Below are positions 8,885-16,097 of a stretch of DNA of 24,751 bases, one piece after another. The stretch is taken from the NCBI GenBank assembly GCA_905215015.1, contig CAJMOS010000032.1:1-24751 (forward strand), read 5' to 3'. A model generated the notes under the pieces. It worked only from the letters and a program-made list of their open reading frames with translations. It was not told the origin of the DNA and did no database searches. The DNA comes from an uncultured bacterium. GTDB taxonomy: Bacteria; Spirochaetota; Spirochaetia; Sphaerochaetales; Sphaerochaetaceae. The first letter of the stretch is position 1. Each line of letters starts with the position of its first letter. The position numbers and the translations under genes were made by a program.

Positions 8885-9175
8885 GGTCAGGGTATCCATG
8901 TCGCCGTTTCGGAAGGGATCCTGGATGGTCAATATGCCGCTGTATGCCGCATTCTCATTGCTGTCAAGCGCAAGATAAATGATATTCTCCTCGCCGATTC
9001 CTTAGGACAGAAGCCAGTTCCGGTACAGTTCATTGAGCAGATAGGTTTTTCCGCAGCGCCTTAGCCCGGTGACCACCTTCACCAATCCGTGTCTTTTGCC
9101 GATATCGGTCCCTCTGCATGCCCATTCCCGCCATCCTATTGAAAACCATGCATGTGGTTTCAGGTATTTTTGCAT
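8885..9175 (-). pseudogene. Fragment of AAA_14-type ATPase with in-frame stop
   Basis: Leftward from ATG 9175 a 57-codon frame contains HGLVKVVTGLRRCGKTYLL, a Walker A motif of the AAA_14/DUF4143 ATPases, followed by NELYRNWLLS and then TAA (9004-9002). Beyond the stop the same frame continues with GIGEENIIYLALDSNENAAY, the expected next stretch of this family, where members usually read SQGI; a single CAA-to-TAA change could explain the stop. Recognisable sequence ends near 8885, facing the tail of the plus-strand ATPase remnant. This is a second, distinct family member, truncated and dead. No expression signals are evident. Confidence 0.75.
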
Positions 9176-9278
9176 AAGGGTATGGCCTTGCGTTCCCTTT
9201 CTCGCGACAGGCGTAGCGTGAAGCCTATGCAGGAAGGGTCTTTTCCGTGGAACTCATCCAGTATGGGGGAAAGGACCG

Positions 9279-10055
9279 TCAATAGGGGAACAGCAAGGCG
9301 AAGTCCTCTCCGGCGAGGTCCCCGACGATACAGTTGATGTCCCTCTGCACATCCACATACCCGCCCGTCCTCTCCCCTGTTTTCTCGTCCATGTACAGGC
9401 TCCTGTTGAGCTCGATCATCACCGACGTCACACGGACGTCTTTCCGGTAGTACTGCAGCGGGACCAAAGCGCCGGAAAACGGATCGTTGACACCGACCGT
9501 GTATCCCTTCCGGGTGAAGAGGTCCGCGAGATTCCTCGCAAGTTCCGGCGGCGTGTGGAAGTCGTCGGTGCCGATGCAGATGTCCGGCCGCTTTCCTTCC
9601 CCGCCGTGGAGCTCGTACGGAAGCTTGCGAGAGGCAAAGGAATGGCAGTCGACGATGAGGCACTTCCCCTTCCTTTCGAGCAGGTCGGCGACGGACCGGG
9701 TCAGGGCGGCATGGTGCTTGTCGTAGTAGTGCTGGAGGACATACTCCCGGTCATCCCGCGAGACGGTTTTCAGCGGGCGCATGTCGCTTGTCGTGGTGTA
9801 GCACACCCACATCCCCCTTTGGGTCATCTCCTCCTGGGAGGGGTCGCGGAACCGCTCGACATCGCAGACAAGCCGGCTGAAAGGAAACACGACCTTGCGG
9901 CAAGGAAGGTCGAACAGGTCGTACGTGCATGTGTCCGTCATGCGGAGTTGCTCCCGCTCCAAAGCCACACCCCGGAGGCGGAAGGAATCCCAAAACCGCG
10001 GGGGAATCACATACGAACTGTGAGGAATATGCAGAAGGACAGGAACCAACGACAT
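9279..10055 (-). CDS. N-formylglutamate amidohydrolase family protein
   Basis: This 258-residue cytoplasmic enzyme of the FGase family (PF05013) hydrolyses N-formylglutamate, or a related N-formyl amino acid, to formate and the amino acid in the characterised members. It shows the family's IPHSS motif (residues 10-14), an acidic TDTCTYDLF segment, FSRLVCDVERFRDP, VDCHSF (135-140), and IELNRSLYMD toward the C terminus. The ATG at 10055 is chosen because GAGGTGG lies just upstream; the frame is open further upstream but that part is rich in unlikely residues. The gene stands alone, with no hut histidine-degradation genes in the window, so a role in histidine catabolism cannot be assumed. It has its own probable promoter about 160 bases upstream. 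Confidence 0.9.
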   Translation of the reverse strand: MSLVPVLLHIPHSSYVIPPRFWDSFRLRGVALEREQLRMTDTCTYDLFDLPCRKVVFPFSRLVCDVERFRDPSQEEMTQRGMWVCYTTTSDMRPLKTVSRDDREYVLQHYYDKHHAALTRSVADLLERKGKCLIVDCHSFASRKLPYELHGGEGKRPDICIGTDDFHTPPELARNLADLFTRKGYTVGVNDPFSGALVPLQYYRKDVRVTSVMIELNRSLYMDEKTGERTGGYVDVQRDINCIVGDLAGEDFALLFPY

Positions 10056-10217
10056 CGCGCCACCTCTGGAAAACAGGATTGCCAAGGGAGCGCTGGAGAA
10101 GACCCATCGTCGGACGGGCTTCTCTCGATGCCCATCGTCCGGGCTTTCGCACCCACCGATATGGGTTGCGGCGTAGTCATCGGGCCCGTCCCTCGTACGC
10201 TCTCTATAGGCATGTCC

Positions 10218-10247
10218 AGTATACCGCATGGCATGGGTCCCTGTCAC
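10218..10247 (-). promoter_or_regulatory. Probable sigma-70 promoter for the FGase gene
   Basis: On the minus strand GTGACA (10247-10242) is 18 bp from TATACT (10223-10218). Both hexamers match the consensus in five of six positions. Transcription would start near 10211, leaving a leader of about 155 nt. Confidence 0.5.
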
Positions 10248-10278
10248 CTCATCATGCCATCATCGTCTGTCCGGAACG

Positions 10279-10309
10279 GGCGCGCGAGGAAGAGCCCCTC
10301 CTGCGCGCC
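10279..10309. repeat. Strong GC-rich hairpin after the ogt gene
   Basis: GGCGCGC-G-AGGA (10279-10290) pairs with TCCTGCGCGCC (10299-10309), an 11-bp stem with one bulged base and an 8-base loop. It lies about 60 bases beyond the ogt stop on the minus strand. No U-tract follows in either direction, so it may be a 3'-end stabiliser or a rho-assisted stop rather than a classical terminator. Confidence 0.5.
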
Positions 10310-10370
10310 GCCATATCTTCCTGACAAAGGGAAAGAGCCTGCCATCACGACGGAGGCGGGTGCGGAAAGG

Positions 10371-10937
10371 TCAGCTTCTGGTTTTCCCAGCAAACCGGGA
10401 GACGTCGACTCCTTCGCCCGCAAGCAGTTTCCGCTTCCGGTCGATTCCCCCGGCATAGCCGGTCAGTCTCCCGTTTGCCCCGACGACCCGATGGCAGGGG
10501 ATGATGATGGAAATGGGGTTGTGTCCCACCGCCCCGCCGACCGCCTGGCTGGAAAAGCGCGCCACCCCCCGCTTTCTGGCGATTTCCCTGGCGATGGCGC
10601 CATACGTCGTCACCTGTCCGTAAGGAATCACGCAGAGGATACTCCAGACACTCTGGCGGAACGCGTTGCCCCGTGGGGCGAGGGGCAGTTCGTCCGGGGA
10701 GGGCTTCTTCCCTGCGAAGTACCGGTCGAGCCATGCTTCCGCCGCTTCCAGCACCTCCCTGCACCGGGAGATGCCAGAGGGCTCCCCTTCCACCGCTTCG
10801 GGAAGCGCCACCATCGGTTCCTTGACGGTGCCGGCAAAATATTTCTGACCTTCCATCCAGAGCCCGACGAGCCCTTTCCGGTCGGCCGCCAACGTGAGCA
10901 CGCCCACCGGAGAATCGTACGTCGCCGTGTAGCACAT
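10371..10937 (-). CDS. ogt: Methylated-DNA--protein-cysteine S-methyltransferase
   Basis: This 188-residue suicide repair protein removes methyl groups from O6-methylguanine (and O4-methylthymine) in DNA by transferring them to its own cysteine. The active-site motif PCHRV is present with Cys148, preceded by the DNA-binding helix segment FRQSVWSILCVIPYGQVTTY and followed by the GRLTGYAGG loop. The start at 10937 has a strong ribosome binding site (GGGAGGA). It begins 14 bases after the stop of the Ada-AlkA gene on the same strand, so the two form an alkylation-damage repair operon in which the Ada-like regulator probably controls both. Family length and motifs are intact. Confidence 0.96.
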   Translation of the reverse strand: MCYTATYDSPVGVLTLAADRKGLVGLWMEGQKYFAGTVKEPMVALPEAVEGEPSGISRCREVLEAAEAWLDRYFAGKKPSPDELPLAPRGNAFRQSVWSILCVIPYGQVTTYGAIAREIARKRGVARFSSQAVGGAVGHNPISIIIPCHRVVGANGRLTGYAGGIDRKRKLLAGEGVDVSRFAGKTRS

Positions 10938-10951
10938 ATGCTTTTCCTCCC

Positions 10952-12424
10952 TTATCCCAAACTGTTCCAAAGACAGACCGTCGCATAGCTGCGCCACGGC
11001 CTCCACGCCTCCGCCCACGCTATCCGTCCAGCGTCGCTCATGTCTGCCAGCGCATGGCGGATGCCCGCATCCGTCTCCAGGAATGCGTCGGTCCACCCCA
11101 TCGTCCGCATGGCGATGTACTTCGCCGTCCAGTCCCCGATTCCGGGAATCGCCTTGAGCTTGACGATCTCCGCCTCGGGATCAGCGAAACGGGAGAGATG
11201 GATACGGCCTTCCGTCACCGCCCGGGCAAGGGCGATGATGCAGCGGGACCGTGTACGGACCACGCCGAGCCCGCCAAGCCTGGCAGCCATCTGGTCTTCT
11301 TCTTTGGGCGAAACGAACGCTTCAGGCGAGGGAAACGCATGGTCGAGCCCCGCACGTCCCGTCTCGACGACGGGACCGAGCTGCTGGGCGATACGGCCCG
11401 CAAGCACCCCGGCCACATGCACGGTGACCTGCTGCCCTATGATGGCGCGCACCGCCGTCTCGAATGGAGCGAAACAGCCGGGGATGCGTACTCCAGGAAG
11501 GAAAAGACCTTCCTTTTCCCTGTTCATCCCCTTGAGCCGGCTCTCGATCAGCGAGGGATCCGAATCGGTGTCAAAGAGCGCGCGGACTTTGGCGATCACC
11601 TGGGGAAACACGGGAGCAAGCGTGTCAGGCAGAGTGAGCCGAAGCGCATTCCTCCCCTGGTCCTGTTCCACCCGGAGCCATCCGCTCACGATTTTCCCGT
11701 CCCGCCCTTGAAGCCGCACGGTCCTTTCGTAAGCGCCATCCTTCACCTGCTCCACCCCCTGGATCGCCCGTGCCGCGAAGAACGCGAGCAGGTTCTCCCA
11801 GGCAAACGGAGGCCGATAGCCTAGGGAAACGGAGATCAGGTCCGCCCGTCTTCCCCCTTCCGGAGTCTCTTTCCGCAACCGTGTCGGAGTGAGATGGTAA
11901 TGTGCCTGGAAGGCTTCATTCAGGCGCCTGACGCTGCCGAAACCCGACGCCATGGCCACGTCGAGGACAGGGAGCCGGGTGTCGGTAAGCAGCTGCTTGG
12001 CGAGCAGGAGCCGGCACGTCTGCCGGTAGGCGATTGGGCTCACCTGCCATGCGTCCATGAACACGCGCCTCAGATGGCGGGTGCTGCACCCAAGCCGGGC
12101 TGCGATATCCTCCAGCGAGAGGTTCTCCCCCGCCGTATCCCGTACAAGCCGGGCGGCTCTCCGGGCCAGAGCGGATGACGCATCCATCGGAGAAGACCCC
12201 GGCGCCAGCTCAGGCCGGCAGAGCAGGCAAGGGCGGAACCCCGCGCGCTCCGCTTCCGCGGAAGTCCGGAAGAACACACAGTTCTCCTTCTTGGGAAGGC
12301 GGGCGTGGCAGACGGGCCGGCAATAGATGCCGGTTGAGGTGATTCCTACGAAAAAGCGCCCGTCGAACCGGGAATCCTTGGACTTCATCGCTTCATAGCA
12401 TGCATCCCTGTCGTCCGTAATCAT
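10952..12424 (-). CDS. Ada-type methyl-sensing regulator fused to AlkA-type 3-methyladenine DNA glycosylase
   Basis: This 490-residue fusion has three parts. Residues 1-75 are the Ada zinc domain with C35, C39, C66 and C69 (YCRPVC and CLLC); in E. coli Ada the first of these accepts a methyl group from DNA phosphotriesters and switches on transcription. Residues about 85-185 are an AraC-type helix-turn-helix. Residues about 195-490 are an AlkA-like glycosylase: AlkA N-domain, QQVTVHVAGVLAG, and the helix-hairpin-helix LKAIPGIGDWTAKYIAMRTM followed by the catalytic aspartate D452 in FLETD. It removes alkylated purines to start base excision repair. The start at 12424 has AGAGGAGGG before it. 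It lies 154 bases after a MATE gene and just before ogt. This fusion is well known in other bacteria. Confidence 0.95.
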   Translation of the reverse strand: MITDDRDACYEAMKSKDSRFDGRFFVGITSTGIYCRPVCHARLPKKENCVFFRTSAEAERAGFRPCLLCRPELAPGSSPMDASSALARRAARLVRDTAGENLSLEDIAARLGCSTRHLRRVFMDAWQVSPIAYRQTCRLLLAKQLLTDTRLPVLDVAMASGFGSVRRLNEAFQAHYHLTPTRLRKETPEGGRRADLISVSLGYRPPFAWENLLAFFAARAIQGVEQVKDGAYERTVRLQGRDGKIVSGWLRVEQDQGRNALRLTLPDTLAPVFPQVIAKVRALFDTDSDPSLIESRLKGMNREKEGLFLPGVRIPGCFAPFETAVRAIIGQQVTVHVAGVLAGRIAQQLGPVVETGRAGLDHAFPSPEAFVSPKEEDQMAARLGGLGVVRTRSRCIIALARAVTEGRIHLSRFADPEAEIVKLKAIPGIGDWTAKYIAMRTMGWTDAFLETDAGIRHALADMSDAGRIAWAEAWRPWRSYATVCLWNSLG

Positions 12425-12578
12425 CGTACCCTCCTCTCGCATTTCCGGTATTACTATGACACGGTTTTCCCTTTTCGTCTGGCGGTTTTCGGACATCCAT
12501 GTGGGGATGCATTCCCGCCAGTCCGCCAAGTGTCCGGCGACGCGCTCCCGGTCCTTTCCGGTGGTGCTGGCCCACAGG

Positions 12579-13940
12579 TCATGCCAGCCTTTTTCCCCCG
12601 CTTCCGCTCAGAGCACTCTCCCTCTTGTCCACACTTTCCGTTTCCAGCCGCCTCGACATGGCATATGCGATTACCGCGGTCAGGCACTCGCCCAGCGAGT
12701 GGCACAGCCAGAGGGCCTCGCTTCCAAACAGACGGGGAAGCAGGCAGACAAAAAGCGGCGGAAAGACCAGACTCCGGGACAGGGAGACGACCAGCGACTG
12801 TCTTGTCCGCTGCGTGGACTGCCAGTAGGAGATCATCAGGATGTTCAACCCAGCAAAGGCGAAACCGGAAAAGTAGGACCGGCTCCTGGCTTCCATGAAA
12901 TCGAGCAGATCCCTGTCCCCCGAGGTGAACAGGGAATAAAACCCTCGGGAGCAAAGCAGGACAAGCAGATAGGCGGCGATGCCGACGCCAAGGTAGACCT
13001 TCACCGAAAATCGGCGCAGGTCGCGGGAACGCTCCTCTTCCCCTGTGCCGAGGAAATGGCTGAACACCGGCTGCAGACCTTCGGCGAACCCCAGGAACAA
13101 GGTGAGGATGATCAGCATCAGATACCCGATGACGAGGTATGCGGCAAGCCCGATTTCCCCAAAGCCGTAATACCTCATTGCAAAATTGTAAATGAAGGTG
13201 ATGATGCCGATCGTAAATTCCATGATGAACGACGGGAATCCAAACCGGAAAATGTGCGAGACATCCCGCATGCGGAAATGGATACGGGCGAAAAGAAGAT
13301 CTCCCCGCCGTAGAAGAAAATGGGGAAGCAGGATCAGGTCACTCAAAACCGGTCCGACCGCCGTGGCGAGCGCCGCCCCTCCGATTCCCATGTCAAGCGG
13401 GTACATGAACAGGTAATCCAGGAAGATGTTGGACAGTGAACCTGCCGTCAATGCCGCCATGGCAAGTTTCGGCTGCCCGTCGTTGCGGACCATCCCTCCG
13501 AGGAGGTAGCTGTACAGCAGGAACGGAGAAAAGGTGATGATGTACCGGATATAGGTCACCGCTTCATCATGGATCCGCGCTGTAGAACCAAGCGCCACAG
13601 CGACCTCATCGATCCACAGGTTTCCCAAGCCTATGATCGCGATTCCTATGACGGCGGTCGTGAGGACCGCCACGTTGAAGGTCCGGACGGCATGCCCCTT
13701 CTCACCCCGGCCGATCTGGCTGGAAATCAGGATGCCGGCCCCTGAGGCGATCGCCATGGACAGCGAGATCAATATCTCCACAAGCGGCACGCCTACCGCG
13801 GCCGCAGCCATCGCGTCGCGCCCCAGACGGTTCCCGATAAAGAGTCCGTCAACGATGATGTAGATGGAATTGAACAGCAGTCCAACCATCTGCGGCATCG
13901 CATATGTCCTGAAAAGCTGAGAAGACGTTCCCTCGTACAT
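12579..13940 (-). CDS. MATE family multidrug/Na+ antiporter (first copy)
   Basis: This 453-residue inner-membrane exporter has about twelve membrane helices and two MatE repeats. The N terminus MPQMVGLLFNSIYIIVDGLF and the IGRGEKGHAVRTF loop are typical of the family. Such proteins expel cationic drugs or metabolites in exchange for Na+ or H+. An ideal ribosome binding site (AGGAGGTAAGG) precedes the ATG at 13940. Upstream lie a leader peptide and an intrinsic terminator driven by a strong promoter, so expression is probably inducible by a ribosome-affecting compound. It diverges from a second MATE gene, and it is not a close copy by eye. The Ada-AlkA and ogt genes lie downstream on the same strand. 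Confidence 0.95.
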   Translation of the reverse strand: MYEGTSSQLFRTYAMPQMVGLLFNSIYIIVDGLFIGNRLGRDAMAAAAVGVPLVEILISLSMAIASGAGILISSQIGRGEKGHAVRTFNVAVLTTAVIGIAIIGLGNLWIDEVAVALGSTARIHDEAVTYIRYIITFSPFLLYSYLLGGMVRNDGQPKLAMAALTAGSLSNIFLDYLFMYPLDMGIGGAALATAVGPVLSDLILLPHFLLRRGDLLFARIHFRMRDVSHIFRFGFPSFIMEFTIGIITFIYNFAMRYYGFGEIGLAAYLVIGYLMLIILTLFLGFAEGLQPVFSHFLGTGEEERSRDLRRFSVKVYLGVGIAAYLLVLLCSRGFYSLFTSGDRDLLDFMEARSRSYFSGFAFAGLNILMISYWQSTQRTRQSLVVSLSRSLVFPPLFVCLLPRLFGSEALWLCHSLGECLTAVIAYAMSRRLETESVDKRESALSGSGGKRLA

Positions 13941-13944
13941 GTCC

Positions 13945-14022
13945 TTACCTCCTCAATGCGCCACGCCTTTTTCGCATAAAAAAAAGCAGGCCCACGCTGT
14001 GTAACGTTGGCCTACTACACAT
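13945..14022 (-). CDS. Leader peptide upstream of MATE gene
   Basis: A 25-codon frame starts at ATG 14022 and reads MCSRPTLHSVGLLFF, then a basic tail (MRKRRGALRR). Its stop codon TAA (13947-13945) is embedded in the MATE ribosome binding site, 4 bases before the MATE start. The frame passes through the whole intrinsic terminator and its U-tract (which encodes the LLFF part). Codons 3-5 form the 5' arm of the terminator stem, so a ribosome paused there would prevent termination. A weak purine-rich site (GGGG) lies about 10 bases before the ATG. Leader peptides of this kind precede antibiotic-resistance genes (erm, msrD, ABC-F). Translation is inferred, not shown. Confidence 0.65.
   Translation of the reverse strand: MCSRPTLHSVGLLFFMRKRRGALRR
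13978..14015 (-). terminator. Intrinsic terminator / attenuator in the MATE leader
   Basis: On the minus strand GTAGGCC (14015-14009) pairs with GGCCTGC (13992-13986) with one G-U pair; after one mismatch ACGT pairs with GCGT around a six-base loop. Eight U residues follow immediately (13985-13978). It stands between the promoter and the MATE start, so it must be read through for expression. Confidence 0.8.
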
Positions 14023-14027
14023 ATCGA

Positions 14028-14043
14028 AAACCCCGGCGGGTTT
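14028..14043 (-). promoter_or_regulatory. Small hairpin just upstream of the leader peptide
   Basis: AAACCC and GGGTTT form a perfect 6-bp stem with a CGGC loop, directly before the leader ATG. It includes the only purine-rich stretch available as a ribosome binding site for the leader, so it may modulate leader translation. Confidence 0.4.
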
Positions 14044-14064
14044 AGTCGCTTTTGCTTTCCCTGT

Positions 14065-14093
14065 ACTATAGCCGCTTCCCCTCCAAGTGTCTA
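14065..14093 (-). promoter_or_regulatory. Promoter for leader peptide and MATE gene
   Basis: On the minus strand TAGACA (14093-14088) is separated by exactly 17 bp from TATAGT (14070-14065). Each hexamer matches the sigma-70 consensus at five of six positions. The predicted start near 14058 gives a leader of about 118 nt before the MATE ATG. Confidence 0.7.
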
Positions 14094-14237
14094 TCCGACA
14101 TTTCGCAATGGCCGGCGACGCGCTTCCATCCGCTGCCGGACTGTCCTACAGGCTTATCCTGATGCAGGATTCCTTCGATCGTCCCATTACGAATCTCAGA
14201 CTCAGGGCACAGCCGGCTTCGTCATACCCGGCTTTTC

Positions 14238-14266
14238 TTGACAGGTAAGGCCCACGGTGGTATAAA
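14238..14266 (+). promoter_or_regulatory. Strong promoter for second MATE gene leader
   Basis: TTGACA (14238-14243), an exact consensus -35, is followed after exactly 17 bp by TATAAA (14261-14266). The predicted transcription start near 14273 leaves about 248 nt of untranslated leader before the MATE ATG at 14521. Confidence 0.75.
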
Positions 14267-14272
14267 TGTCCG

Positions 14273-14520
14273 CAAAATTTGCATCCATCGGTTGGCAGGC
14301 CAGGAAGAGTCCTGACGAACAACAGGCGATCGCCTGATTCAGATGCCGGGCTATGCAAGCAAAAGCCCCACACCGCTGCCGGACAAGACACCCGGGAACA
14401 GATCCCAGATAGTCGGAAGGACTTGGGCGGTTACCCAAGAGCCAGACAAGATGTGACGTTCAGCAGAAGCTGGATCGCGTCCTGTCCGGCCTTCTGCTGT
14501 TTCAGGAAGGAGTGTCTGTC
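14273..14520 (+). ncRNA. Candidate structured cis-regulatory leader RNA of second MATE gene
   Basis: At least six consecutive perfect short inverted repeats follow the promoter: CAGGA/TCCTG (14301-14314), palindrome CAGGCGATCGCCTG (14323-14336), GGGCT/AGCCC (14348-14368), GGGA/TCCC (14394-14406), CTTGGG/CCCAAG (14422-14439), and CAGCAGAAG/CTTCTGCTG (14461-14469 with 14491-14499). The last stem ends just before the ribosome binding site. I do not recognise a known riboswitch. A 19-codon frame from ATG 14353 and a longer one from ATG 14344 exist but look unremarkable. Confidence 0.5.
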
Positions 14521-15870
14521 ATGAAAGGCTGCCCTGCGACAATCGAAAGACCAGTCCAAGACTTCGCGCGGTACCTGGTTCCATCCATGATGACGATGAT
14601 CATGCTGGCGGTCTACACGTTCACCGACACCTTTGTCGTCGGCCGCAGGCTTGGCTCGACGGCGCTGGGCGCCATGGGAGTCTGCACGCCGGTCCTTACC
14701 GTCACCTACGCCTTCGGCTTCTTGTTCGGCATGGGCGGCGCAAGCCATTACGCCCTCTGCAAGGGAAGCGGAAAGACAGAGAAGGCCCGACAATATTTCT
14801 CTTCCTCCGTGTGGCTCGCCCTGATTACCGGAAGCATCGCCGCCATCGTGCTGAACCTTGTCGCGGAACCCTTCGCCATCTTCCTTGGGGCGGACAACGC
14901 CAGCCTTCCCTATGCCATGCCGTACCTGCGCGTGCTTCTCTGCTACATCCCGGGATTCATGATGGATGTCCTGATGATGGGATTCATGAAGAACGAGGGT
15001 CATCCGACCGTCGCCATGGTCGCGACAATCACCGGTTCCCTGCTCAACGTGGTCCTCGATTTTGTCTTCGTGTTCGGCCTTGACATGGGCATGTTCGGGG
15101 CGGCGTTCGCCACCGCGCTCTGCTCCGGGATCGGCCTCTGCGTCAATATCTTCTCCGCTGTGTTCCTCCACACGAACCTGAGACTTGAGAAGCCGTCCTG
15201 GCACCCCCGGGCGGTGAGGAACATCATCTCCAACGGCTTCAGCATCCTGGTCCTCGAATCCTCCAGCGGCATCGTGACCTTCGTGTTCGTCCATCAGGCG
15301 TCGCGGCTGTACGGGGAAAATGGCGCCGGCATCTACACGATCCTGATGAACTGGTCGCTCATCTTCTCCAACCTGACCATGGGAATCGCCCAGGCCATGC
15401 AGCCTCTGGTAAGCTTCGCCTGCGGCAAAGAAAGGCGTTCCCTCATGCATGGGTACCTCCGCCTCTCCATCCTCAGTTCCCTTGTCTTGGGCGCGCTGGA
15501 CACGGTCCTGACCCTTGCCCTGTCCAGCCCGATGGCTTCCGTCTTTACGGATGACTCCCAAGCCATCCTGCAGGGAGCTTCCCATGCGCTCCGCCTGTAC
15601 GCGCCGGCCTTCCTTCTCATGGCCTTCGGCATCTGCATCGGATACTTCTTCGAGGCGGCGGCCATGGCAGGTAAGGCGGCCTGCGTCATGCTGCTCCGCG
15701 GCGTCGTCCTGCCGGTTATTCTTTCCCTCTCGCTTCCTCTGCTCCTTGGCGACATCGGCCTCGGGACCACCATGCCGGCATCAGAGGCGGTCACCGCCAT
15801 CGTTTCCCTTGGACTCCTCCGGAAATCCCTATCGGGTCCAAAGGCAAGGATTCCCAGGGCACCAGAATGA
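14521..15870 (+). CDS. MATE family multidrug/Na+ antiporter (second copy)
   Basis: This 449-residue, twelve-helix membrane exporter belongs to the MATE family. Family features include YTFTDTFVVGRRLGSTALGA in the first repeat and FVHQASRLYGENGAG opening the second. An in-frame GTG at 14512 is possible but ATG 14521 is preferred because AGGAAGGAG sits just upstream. The gene diverges from the first MATE gene, with about 580 bases between starts filled by their two regulatory leaders. The closeness of MMTMIMLAVYTFTDTFVV to MepA/NorM-like proteins is only by impression. It converges with the ribokinase operon downstream; no strong terminator is visible in the 227 bases between them. Confidence 0.94.
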   Translation: MKGCPATIERPVQDFARYLVPSMMTMIMLAVYTFTDTFVVGRRLGSTALGAMGVCTPVLTVTYAFGFLFGMGGASHYALCKGSGKTEKARQYFSSSVWLALITGSIAAIVLNLVAEPFAIFLGADNASLPYAMPYLRVLLCYIPGFMMDVLMMGFMKNEGHPTVAMVATITGSLLNVVLDFVFVFGLDMGMFGAAFATALCSGIGLCVNIFSAVFLHTNLRLEKPSWHPRAVRNIISNGFSILVLESSSGIVTFVFVHQASRLYGENGAGIYTILMNWSLIFSNLTMGIAQAMQPLVSFACGKERRSLMHGYLRLSILSSLVLGALDTVLTLALSSPMASVFTDDSQAILQGASHALRLYAPAFLLMAFGICIGYFFEAAAMAGKAACVMLLRGVVLPVILSLSLPLLLGDIGLGTTMPASEAVTAIVSLGLLRKSLSGPKARIPRAPE

Positions 15871-16055
15871 AAAAGAAAGGGAACCGCAGCGAAAAGACGT
15901 CCTGTGCCTTTGAGCACACATAAGGGTATCTCAATGAGGGAGATTTACGGATTAACAAGAGTAATGCCTCGCAGATGACAACCTCTCGAACGGTGGTATT
16001 ACTGCTCCTTCCAAAAGTTTTCTGACGCCGGACAAGGTTCTGATTTATTGGAAAG

Positions 16056-16074
16056 CTGGTTTTTCAGTCACCAG
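16056..16074. terminator. Weak hairpin in the convergent intergenic region
   Basis: CTGGT (16056-16060) and ACCAG (16070-16074) can form a 5-bp stem. In the leftward direction it is followed by CTTTCC, only a short pyrimidine run. It lies 24 bases past the kinase stop and is the only terminator-like element I see between the convergent genes. Confidence 0.3.
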
Positions 16075-16097
16075 AATAATCAATTGGATATACATTT

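Larger units (their letters stand above)
10056..10370. other. Intergenic leader of the FGase gene (315 bp)
   Basis: No gene is supported here. It holds a probable leftward promoter (10218-10247), a 5' untranslated region of about 155 nt with a near-direct repeat (CCCATCGTC plus a GC-rich tail at 10103 and 10131, 28 bp apart), and a strong GC-rich hairpin at 10279-10309 beyond the promoter. Confidence 0.5.

Noticed and set aside
9555..10988. Plus-strand 477-codon open frame
   Set aside because: It lies opposite the FGase and ogt genes and their gap in a GC-rich segment, where long antisense frames arise by chance; its sequence shows no family features.
14311..14317. CTGACGA, the hammerhead ribozyme core motif
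   Set aside because: The required GAAA core and correctly placed three stems are absent around it; the match is likely chance inside the structured leader.
14431..15585. Minus-strand 384-codon open frame
   Set aside because: It is antisense to the second MATE gene and made of low-complexity charged residues (many H, D, E, G), typical of a shadow frame.
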